Positions 54,705-64,000 of a DNA stretch of 64,000 nt are shown one piece after another. Both the position numbers and the translations under genes were made by a program. The notes under the pieces are model-generated. The model saw only the letters and a program-made list of their open reading frames with translations, did not search any database and was not told the origin of the DNA. Where the stretch lies: the NCBI GenBank assembly GCA_025024175.1, contig QCXZ01000003.1:14295621-14359620 (forward strand), given 5' to 3'. Each line of letters opens with the position of its first letter. The stretch's first letter is position 1. This DNA comes from Rhyzopertha dominica. Lineage: Eukaryota; Arthropoda; Insecta; Coleoptera; Bostrichidae.

Positions 54705-56520
54705 ATAGGGGAGTCGGTAGTGTCCCGTAAGTATACCCACCTTTAATCGCAATTGAGAACGACTCAGGTTTAAAAGCCATTTGCGTTCGTGAATAGGACT
54801 AGGTCCAGTGATGAGGGCCCTAGATTGCCTCAGTAGCTGAAGACCAAGCCACTTTGTGATCGCAGCCCTCAGTGTGCTTTCTGGGATAGCAATGGAAGAT
54901 TGCGGTCCGAGATAAGGTGCTGACGTTGGCCTTTTCGCTAACCTATCGGCCCTTCGTTGCCTTCAATGCAACCAAATCAAATTAACCCGATTAGTATGTT
55001 GCGCCAACCAGATCTGATGTGTTACGACTGCAGCAGAGGTAAGCGCCCGAAGTTGCCGCTTGGCTATCTCAGCAAATGTAGATATGCAATCCGGAGTACC
55101 CTCTACTGAGTTTCTCATAAGTACATGCCAGGATTGCACAAATTTTCGCTTGGAATACGCTAGGGTACTCTCCCAGTGGCAAACTAAGTTGTACTCTCGC
55201 AGATGTACCATGCACATACTCTCGTGACAATGCCTTTATCTGTTTTAGACCCATCCGTGTACTAGATGAGTCATTGTACTACAAGCATGTTATCACCATT
55301 CAGAAACCACTCTTCTTTATCGGGGATATTGATTCTGTATGGTGTATCAAAACATATAGTCGTGTTAATTCCATCTCTCGTTATTTAGAGAATAGTTTGA
55401 TCTCCACTTGGTACAGAGAGCGCCATACAGTGCCCTCCTCTCCCGGTCTTCCCCTTACCTAACCCCTGCAATCTAAAGGCCGTTCGTCGGGCTTCATACT
55501 CTGCCCTTACGTGGAGAGGTTCCAGTCCCAGAAGCATCTTCATAGATGCAGTAGGTGTCGGTCTCGTACCTCCGGTTATCACAAGACAGCCCAGCCGTTG
55601 AATTCGTCCTAACGCTGTCTTAATACTGTGTTTCGCAGTGGAGAGCCACAATATCAGGGCGGCGTATGTGATAAANAGGTCTCACCACACTTGTGTATAG
55701 ACAGCNCGCGACCTGTGGCTTAAGTCACTAACTGTTTCTCCCAAAAACGTCTGCATATCCACAGTGTTGCAAACGCCTTTCGACTGATTTGCCAGTTTGG
55801 AATCCAGGGTTAGACCTAGGTACTCCACCGCCGATACCGGCTTCAGTGTTACGTTTTGCAAAGAAGGTCATCGAATCGTTTGCGTTTATTTGTGAAGACT
55901 GGGGCCCCGTTGCAGAAAGCGTGGTTAACCAGACCCCCTGGTTAACACGCGGCCTTGGGGCAGTTGTCATGGAAACGGTTCTTTTTAAGGGCTGCCAATG
56001 GTAACGGCTGGTTAACCGCGTGTTAACCAGGGGGTCTGGTTAACGACGCTTTGTGCAATGGGGCCTGAGAGTTTCATCTTTGTCGGAATAACGTACAAGC
56101 CTCTGTGAAACCGGCCTCAGAAATTTACCTGAAATAACAATGTACAGGTCACCTGCACAAGCCTGCGCGTAGTATCCTTTTTTGTTAAGGATAGACCATA
56201 GTAGGGGAGATAATACCCCTCCTTGTGGAAAGCCTCGTATAGTGGACACCTCCACACTAGTTTCCCCAAAGTTAACTCCAAGCGACGGCAACTGAGCATT
56301 GATTCGATTCATTTTACAATGGCTCGATTAGCGCCTCTAATTGCCACCGTAGAACAAAGAGCATAAAATGAATGATTGTCGAGGGCTCCTTCAATATCCA
56401 GAAAGGCAGCTAGAACCCTCTCCTTTCTGGATAGAGCGTTCTCAGCTCGGTAGGTAAGTTTGATGGAGTGCTGTTTCCTTAGACATGCCTGATCTGTAGG
56501 CATGCTGATTTGGGAGAACT
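54705..56520 (-). pseudogene. R1/LOA-type non-LTR element, RT to RNase H and C-terminus
   Basis: On the minus strand from 56503: a TDQACLRKQHSIKLTYRAEN block and LAAFLDIEGALDNHSF (RT motif with the first Asp), then RGFPQGGVLSPLLWSILNKK (about 56250) and a YAQACAGDLYIVISGKF block (decayed YADD). After the embedded MITE come VFTNKRKRFDD, LKPVSAVEYLGLTLDSKL (about 55850-55795), RIQRLGCLVITGGTRPTPTA (about 55600) and LLGLEPLH. Then an RNase H part: LPLGEYPSVFQAKICAILAC at about 55170, then GNEGADRLAKR-like wording near 54950. The tail reads LRLKVGILTGHYRLPY. Frameshifts and stops are frequent. An RNase H plus this C-terminal tail fits the I/LOA/R1 group better than Jockey. Confidence 0.8.
55903..56065. 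repeat. Palindromic MITE, copy A, inserted in the R1/LOA-type element
   Basis: Ends GGCCCCGTTGCAGAAAGC and GCTTTGTGCAATGGGGCC are near-perfect inverted repeats. The arms continue with GGTTAACCAGACCCCCTGG and its exact complement, giving a hairpin over almost the whole 163 bp. It interrupts the non-LTR coding sequence between the RT palm and the FTNKR block. A diverged copy is at 45626-45740. Confidence 0.88.
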
Positions 56521-56524
56521 TTGA

Positions 56525-57175
56525 AGATTGCTAAAAGACCGGGGCTGTAATGTAGACTATGATTTACGATTTACTTCGCATGTTAATTACATAATTAAAA
56601 AAGCCTATAGCAATTTAGAATTAATTTATAATAGTCGTTGGTTACTGAGTGTGAAAACCAGAAAGATATTATGTCAGTCCTTAGAGTTGTCACATTTAAA
56701 TAATTGTGACGTGTTTTATGGTTCTTGCTGCCCGAGTTGCTGCCTATTTTTTCCGAAGACTAATTTTCAAATATAACATTAATAAAATTCTCGTCATTTT
56801 CTAACCAATCCTAAGCATCGCAATATGTATTTCAAAGAGGACTGACTTAAACGTATAGTTTACAGCCATATAGCTGACTACTAAAAATTGATCTGCAGTA
56901 AGGCATTGACAGTTTAGTCTGTGAGTGTTTAAAGGCGGCAGGTATATATTTTTTGTGTTTAAGGATGACTTGATTATCGTAGATTCACCAGCTTCACAAT
57001 AAGGTTTATTTTTAATGTACAGAGCTCTACATATAAAAAGGGGCATGTGGAAGATCAAGAAACTGACTTTTTAGTTAGTTGATTGACTATGCTCCTCTCG
57101 GCATCAGTATTTATGGTAATATGTATATATTCTTGATATGTAGTAATAAGTGTTGAATAAATTAAATTAAATAAT
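56525..57175 (+). pseudogene. 3' end of a Jockey/CR1-type non-LTR element
   Basis: The plus frame at 56555-56770 reads VDYDLRFTSHVNYIIKKAYS, then NLELIYNSRWLLSVKTRKIL and LSHLNNCDVFYGSC, the thumb region following the RT palm. Downstream is a decayed 3' region ending in AAATAAATTAAATTAAATAA near 57155. The upstream side is cut sharply at about 56520, where an oppositely oriented R1/LOA-type fragment begins. Confidence 0.7.
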
Positions 57176-59449
57176 ATTCTTTTTTCGTGTGGGAATTTTC
57201 CATTCAATCGCAGTGTGTTAAGATTCTCAATCAGATATTTCCTTTTTGCGTTCGTATCTAATTATAATTATTACATTAATCACAATCAAGCTTCGCCACT
57301 GCAGTATTTCCTGATCTTCATACCTTAGTATTTTTACTCAATTCTTGCATACGTTTGCGGCGCATACTGATGCTATTTATGGATGCTATCACGGCCCACA
57401 ATGTAACATTAAATCGGAACGAAACGGCCGCTTGTGTGTATCGGAATAGTTTATGCCTATTGCGCAATTAGAATTCTTCGTATAGAAGAGCACTGCATTT
57501 TGAAGCGAGTTAACTGTGTATAGGAAACGCCCATCGAATTCCGCAGGTTGGCACAATTCTTGAGTCACCTTCACTTTTTCTTGTTCAATTAACGCATCAC
57601 TTTGTAATTCCACACGCACGTTTAGGCTTCAAGTACACGGAGCCGGTGGATAACAGAGATGAAGGGGCACCCTTGAAACGTTGTTTTTCCTTTGCTGCAT
57701 TCTGCAAAGTCATTTATCAGATGAAGTAATTGAAGAGAATTTACGCTAATGCAGGAAGAAGTCTTCATAATCGACACAAGTGCCGATCACATTTTTCTCC
57801 GCGCGAACATTTATTTTATTTATCGCGCCATCGTAATTTCAATGCGTTTCCTACCTCCAATAAGGCGACTCCCAGACCTTTTGAAGCGAGATTTGAATCT
57901 ACCTATTACTTAGTATCGTGGTAACTTACGTATTTCTTTGCTTGTAATAGAAAGATTAAGATGCGATTCTCTTACAGAAGAATAAATACAAGGCACACTT
58001 ACCAACTTATCCGTTAGAAATCGCCCCAATTTCCAAATAATATTTGCCTAAAAGTTTCAGCAACTTTGATGCCGTTAAGTTTGCATAAAGATGATGAAGT
58101 GAATCAACTTAACATAAATTCGAAGAGAGAATGGGTAATTACAGCCAACCGCTAATGTTGGTATAAAAATTCGAAACCAAAAAATAACTAAAATATGATC
58201 CAGCAGGTAGAAAATAAAAAGCACACATTTACAAATTCGCAATGGAGACTCAAGAGCTTTACATAAAGTCACATATTAAAAAGAAGAAGAAAAGAAGGTT
58301 AGGTTAACCCCAACGTATAGTGATTAAGGCTTTCACGGTCGGAGTTCGTACTGGTAGATACTTTCGGGTTAGTTGGCCGTGGTCGTGGCGATTTCGCCAC
58401 TAATGTGGTGAGCTTCTTCAGAGCCGAGTTCATCATGGACGTAGCTGTCTCCGAGCGAACACAGACTGTGTACGTGAACACCTCACTATGTGTTGAATCG
58501 TAATGGTAGTTGGTGCTAAGCAGTCTCTGTACCAGAAAAGTTGTTCCGATGCAGTGTGTATCGACTATCCTTGTATATCTGAATGCGTTCTCACTTCCTT
58601 GTTTACGCGGGTTCTCGAAAATTTCACCAATACAGATACATGATGGTACCAGTAGTTAATTTGCAGCGATCCTGTTAAGCCCCCTTACACAATCGGTTAA
58701 TGGGGTTTTATAATAAAGTAAATAAGAGATTTTAGGCCCTGAAGAAAGAGTCAAACACATCGAATTTAGTTGAAAGGATTTGTTTTATTTATTGTAACCG
58801 ATTATTTATTTAAAGCAGTCAACGAGTATAACACAACGGTCAATATTTTAAGTTATAATTATACACGATGAAGACAGTATTGTATGATTTGTTCGGCGTT
58901 CTTCTCATAGGCAAGAGCCAAAATTCTATATTCCGCTATTTTTATAAGCCTCTAGAGCCGAGATTAGAGTGGGGTCCGCGAAATAGTAGCCGGCGCCAAA
59001 ACAGTGCGCGCTCGTGTCGTTTTCCTAGCTGAAAGTCGTAGAAGGCTTCCGGCAAGCAAGTTATTAATAATAATATATCCTTTATTGCTTTCACAATTGG
59101 TTGATTGATTGTTTGACTGGTTGATTGATTGAACCAGCGTACGGTCAGCATTTCTGCCACTCCCGGTTATACTGCCGGACCGGCCGTCTATGCTGGGTTG
59201 GAGGGGTACATGCTGATTGCTAGTAGTGCGACTGCCTAGCGCATGTTAAGGACATATAGGGATTGGAGCGGGAAGGTTATATAGGTGCAGTCATTTTATT
59301 TGAATGTTTTCAGATAGATATGACTACATAATAAGCATAGAAAATCAATAACTACATTAATTAAGAGTGATCGCACCCCAATTGCCAGAACAATTATTAA
59401 TCAGATGAACAGATGTCAGAGACACCCCTCCCTCCCCCGGCACCAAAGT
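57176..59449. other. No gene recognised; one unexplained 76-codon frame
   Basis: A minus frame at 57389-57619 (MRVELQSDALIEQEKVKVTQ and on) looks protein-like but belongs to no family I can name. The segment 58310-58480 may be a Penelope-like terminal repeat (listed separately). A TTGATTGATTG-rich stretch lies at 59098-59131. Confidence 0.4.
58310..58480 (-). repeat. Possible Penelope-like terminal repeat with a degenerate hammerhead-like core
   Basis: On the minus strand CTCTGAAGAAGCTCACCAC, ATTA, GTGGCGAAATCG is followed by CCACGACCACGGCCAACTAA. CTGAAGA and GAAA flank a CCAC/GTGG hairpin, as in hammerhead-derived terminal repeats, but extra bases between CTGAAGA and the stem break the core. 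No RT coding sequence is attached. A similar CTGAAGA motif occurs at 58739 on the plus strand. Confidence 0.35.
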
Positions 59450-60960
59450 TAATCATTCAAAAACTCCCGCAGATATCTTTAAAATTTCTCAGGTTCAAGA
59501 GTCTTTAAGTTATTGGGAAGAGAATTGTAAACTTTACAAATTTGCACTGAAAACGATCTCTCAAACAACGATGAGTTACGAAATGGGGGACTCAGTTTAC
59601 CCCTGAACCTGACATTAATGTTATGACGTCACTACGAAAAGTTATTTTATTGTAGAGGTAGGGTGGAGTCCTAAGGTAAACTACTTTATGTTATCTACTA
59701 GCTTATGCGATATATTATGTTGACGTCTCCCGATCCCATAAACGAACCTGAGACACGCATTCTGTATTCTCTGTATCTTCGCCTTAGTGGCTACATCAAG
59801 ACTTGAAAAAATACCTCACTGCAATAATTGAAGTGAGACAACACCATTGTGTCACTCAAAAATCTTTAACGCGTACATCCAGGTATGTTTTATGCGAAAA
59901 CAACTGCTTTAAGTTAATAAACGCCTTTTTTATGCAGTTGTTTATATGTTTACTGTAACGGAAAGTATTATCCAACGTCAACCCCAGACTCTTAGCATTT
60001 TCCACTAAAGGTATGGCACAGCCGTCAATGCGCAGCGCAAGCTTTTCCGAAACCGCACCCAATACATTTCAACCACCAAACAGAATAGCTGCAGATTTGC
60101 CCGGATTTATTTTTAATGCATGGGATCTGGACGCCACCGTAATCCTCTCCAAACCATCATTTATATTCTTCACCGCTAAATCGCACTCAGAAGGAGGAAA
60201 GCTGTAGTAGATTTGCGTATCGTCCGCGTACATGTGATACTGAACACTACGAACAGTGCTCAATACATTACTGACGTAAATCGAAATAAGAATGGGACCA
60301 AGAATAGATCCCTGAGGTACACCACAAGTCAAAGGCGCTTTTTTGATGAAGAAGTATCTAACTTTACCACAGCAAACCTCTCAGTTACAAATGACGACAA
60401 AAGCTCAACTGCACAACGACCGAAACCGATCTACCGAAGAATAGCTTCTAGAACAGAGTAATTGATTGTATCAAACGCTTTACTATAATCTAAAAGCACC
60501 AACACGGCGCAATGACGATTATCACGGGCACGTAAAATGTCATCTGTAACCTTTAATAGTGCTGTAGTGCAGCTAAAATTTGGTCGAAATCCAGACTGCG
60601 TAACATGCAATATATTATGCCCATCCAGGTGCTCACGTATTTAATCATCTAAAATTTTTTCAAAAACCTTGGCCAAGCAGGGCTAACTGGTCTATAATCC
60701 TTTATTTATTGCGGTGCAGCGATCTTTGGGATTGGCCTAATAACAGCCTTCTTCCAAGCTTTCGGATAATAACATGACAATACACAAAGGGGCATGTCTA
60801 TCAAAAAGAGTATTTAGAATGCAATTTATATGGTCAACCTTGCCATCAATATCCGCAACATCAAATATATTCTCCAGGACGCTAGTCAATAGATCAGCAT
60901 GAAATGCCTCTTCAGAAAACATTTTAAAGTTTCGATATGTATATATGACCGGTTTGTATA
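59450..60960 (-). pseudogene. Jockey/CR1-type non-LTR element, linker to 3' end
   Basis: On the minus strand: SVLENIFDVADIDGKVDHIN and TLFDRHAPL (about 60890-60790, linker); QSGFRPNFSCTTALLKVTDD (about 60600) and VLLDYSKAFDTINYSVLEAI (about 60500), both in one frame. Then GVPQGSILGPILISIYVSNV (60325-60265), QYHMYADDTQIYYSF with intact catalytic YADD (about 60240), LKINPGKSAAILFGG, LGLTLDNTFRYSKHINNC (about 59980), a LRRRYREYRMRVSGSF-like block and SLPNNLKTLEPEKF near 59515. A handful of stops and frameshifts occur and the 5' endonuclease is missing. This is the best-preserved RT remnant in the right half of the window. Confidence 0.82.
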
Positions 60961-63900
60961 CAAAACAATAATAAAACCTAGCACTTCATGCAAAATAATA
61001 ATATATTATATAGTAATTGCATGCCTAGGGGTAGTACACTTCAGAATTGATTGTTCTTAATCAGATTAAATAGGATGTGTATGAACTAAACTGCATGTAA
61101 TACGACTTAGTTTCAGCTTCTTTTTAAGGGTAACTTATTGCTATTGAAAAGCATTAGATGTTGTATAGTAAACGTTGCTGTTGCAACTACATTGCTGTTG
61201 TAATTACACTACAACTACGTTCACATTGGAAGGTATATTAAGTTGTAGTTACGTCCATTCATCATGGTGTTCCTTAAAGAAGGATCTTTGAAGAAGTACT
61301 GTGAATGCACTATGCGGAATGTTGCCTTAGTCAGTACGCATATGATAATAACTGTGCATCTCCTTTCACTCAATCGAGTCAACAAAGCCGTTGTGTATCT
61401 AAACATAAAATTAGATATAATGCAAACGCCCTAGCGACTAGCCCAACCAAATAAATTTGTTTATGCATTGGAATTAAACTAACTCGGGACCATGCCACAA
61501 ACTTGATTAGCAACACTAAATTTAAATGGAACAACACTAATTTAAATGGATTTGTTATAAAATACATTCTGTTATGAAACAGATTGATTGTAATAAAAAT
61601 TAGGGGTTGGTCTTTTTAGTATATTATGACCTGTAAGAAACATGTTACCATGGGGCTGCATAGTACCTTAATTACCTCAACTAAAGTGTCAGATATGTGA
61701 GTCTGTAATTATAAACTCTTTGACTTATTATGTGAGTGTGAACTGTTCTTATTTGCTAGAATACTATTTAGGGGTGTAGTAGGTATATATGTATACCTAG
61801 CCATAATACCTTTCACTAATACTATCAAGGTTACTCCAAATTTTGAGTTCTACTAGTCTCGAAAATAGATTAAAGTCTTCAAATGAGTGAAAGTGCGATG
61901 ACGATTGCTTTTTCGCTATAAAATACTTTTTTTGTACATACAAGGTTATTACAAACCTATGTATTTAGATCTTAGATATTCTAAATAGCATTCTGTATTT
62001 GTGTGCTGTTATAGGATATTTACTCTACTGCATTCAAGTACGCTCATGTATGATTTTGCAATGTCCTTTGAGTATTGGGGCAATAATTATCGCTTATATC
62101 GTGATCCACATACGTATTGCGAATTCCGTAAAAGCACAAACGGCGTAAATTAATACAAGGATATGTAAACATTACTTCGTTACATTATTGTTGCCATCAG
62201 TGCAAGAACGTTGCATAAATCACTCTTAACGTTAATTGCGTAGTGGTTGCCTTAATTCATACATTTGACCTCATCGTTTTTCTTATATTAGCGAATATCT
62301 GAGTGTGCAGATGTAGGTAAAGAAAAGGTTATTAGCTGACACATGTTGGGTCGAAGTATGCATCTCTGTTGCTCCAGTTAAATTCATCATTTATTTATTA
62401 TGAATTACAAATAAAAGTTTACACGTTACAAACACAAGAAAATAATTAAAAGTAGCGCACTCTACTATTTTGCGACATAAACACTATATAGAAGGATATA
62501 TTTGATTATTATTATTGATTTGATTATTTCTGTCAGTCAGTATAAGTATTATTAAAGTCTAAACGCACGTGCTCAAAAGTAATAGTAAGTATAAGTTTTT
62601 GATATTTTTGTTTATGTATACAGTGTAAGGGATACCATAGTGATATTTCTTAGCTCAGAGTCACGTTAAAGCCTACCACTTATAAATATTGAGTCCACCA
62701 ATTGTTCTGAATTTGTTCTACTTTTTTAATTTGTTGTTTTGTAGATGTCGCTTTTTAACAATTTAACTACGAATAACAAATGTACGATGTCATGGTACAT
62801 AGTGTCATATGACAAAGCTGAAGCAAAACTACTTTTTCGCTATCAGAAATGAACGGTGTCGATTACCATCTGTCAGGTATTTATGGTTTTTTACATGGGT
62901 ATAGTATAGCCGGGTGATGCGTCAAGAAGATGAATTACTTCTATGTGAGGACATGACATTCCCAATTAGTTGTTGTGGACGGGCCAGGTATTCAGTGCGA
63001 AGACATTTAGGTGCATCCATTGTAATAATTGGCATCGCATTATGTATTTAAGACACACATGGAGGTGAGAACTGCACTTTTTTACTAAGTGTTGTAGTAT
63101 TTTTGGCATGTACAATAATATAAATTTTTAAAATGTCCAATGGAAAGCGATGTTATTATGATATGAACTATGTGTGACAATTTACTTTGGATTAAAAACT
63201 AACAAGTTTATCTCATCATTGTTGGGGGGGATTTAAATTATCACGCAGGGTAACGGGGGATGCTTAAGAATGCATTTTCAGGCTTGTTAGTGTTTTATGA
63301 AAGACTGGAACCAATACTACAATTTTAAAATTGGTAGTCAGCAATAATGTTAGGAGTGCCTATTACAGTTATATTTACTTACTAATTTTCATATTTTATC
63401 GCGTTTCATTGTATACGTATTCTAAACAGTCATATATCATTAAAATATTACACGATTATTTGGTTTTATTTTTTTGAATGTAAATCTTTATGGTAAAGAA
63501 GAAACAAGAAAAAGACGTCAGGCGCATTTTTTTTTGTTAAAAGAGGGGCCGACGGGGCTAGATTTCCGGGAGGTCAAGTACATCTTGATCATCGTAGGGC
63601 CAAGACCTATCATCGAGTAAGGATCCAATGAGTCATTCTCGGCCTATGAGTGTGACAAACATTACACATATTGCGGACAATAATTCAAAACATAATTCAA
63701 AAATGAAGCGGATCGTGCGCTAACAGCAAAACGAAAACATAAGAGATGAATAAATGAGACCGACTTTGAAAATGCATTCAAATCTGCAATTAGTTTAAAA
63801 ATTTATATTGACAATTGCAAAATGGTTTACAGTTGGATTAGGCTTAATACTACGCTAAATGATTATCATTAAACAAAATGAAATCATAAAAACTGTGCCC

Positions 63901-64000
63901 TTTTAACTTTTCTACTCGGCTTCACACACAGTTTGCGTCTAGCTGCCCTCATTTGCGCTGTACCAAACTGGGAATTATCTATAAACGTTTTTATGTTTTA
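60961..64000. other. No gene recognised
   Basis: About 3 kb of AT-rich sequence with open frames no longer than about 62 codons. No transposon motif, long inverted repeat or splice-linked coding pattern was seen. A short T-run lies at about 63527-63535. Confidence 0.5.

Noticed and set aside
58735..58770. CTGAAGAAAGAGTC...TCGAA as a third ribozyme
   Set aside because: No stem II pairing between the boxes.
1..64000. CRISPR arrays, rRNA genes, bacterial operons
   Set aside because: No regularly spaced short repeats, no rRNA-like conserved blocks, and clear eukaryotic splicing throughout the gene region.

Overview
The window reads as nuclear DNA of an insect: AT-rich, with spliced eukaryotic genes, several introns of about 50-60 bp, and arthropod-type transposons (Penelope-like elements, Jockey/R1-type non-LTR elements, a FLYWCH-type MULE, a THAP-domain P-type element, pogo/Tigger elements, long inverted-repeat MITEs). 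The order cannot be fixed from the sequence. Scattered N bases point to a draft assembly, so single-base lesions should be read with care.

Three conserved host genes lie in the middle, all on the minus strand. TEX10/IPI1-like (26445-29383) belongs to the Rix1 ribosome-assembly complex. ERCC2/XPD (30473-38081) is the TFIIH helicase; its 13 exons sum to a 758-residue open frame. TBCE (42127-46536) is the tubulin-folding cofactor; its seven exons include two frame-breaking lesions and one GC-AG intron. ERCC2 lies upstream of TEX10, with about 1.1 kb between them. A P-type element with perfect 8-bp target duplications sits about 265 bp upstream of the ERCC2 start codon.

Everything else is mostly transposon sediment. 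1-26 kb: a decayed Penelope-like element, foldback MITEs, several Jockey-type reverse-transcriptase remnants, and a three-level nest at 13.7-18.9 kb in which a Jockey-like element was hit separately by a 5'-truncated Penelope-like element (12-bp target duplication) and by a MULE (9-bp duplication). 42.6-47.4 kb: several long inverted repeats in and beside TBCE. 47.6-50.9 kb: a pogo-like transposon whose decayed gene encodes a DDE transposase with a C-terminal PHD-like finger. 52-61 kb: further non-LTR fragments and a palindromic MITE. Both ends of the window are largely featureless.

The most unusual item is a dispersed repeat present twice in opposite orientation (about 4.04-4.23 kb plus, 24.20-24.42 kb minus). 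Each copy contains a complete type I hammerhead ribozyme core (CUGAUGA, stem II, GAAA, very short stem III, AUC cleavage triplet, paired stem I). Base differences between the copies keep helix III paired. Copy 1 lies on the coding strand downstream of the decayed Penelope-like element, a class known to carry hammerheads in its terminal repeats; it could equally be a retrozyme or SINE-like element.
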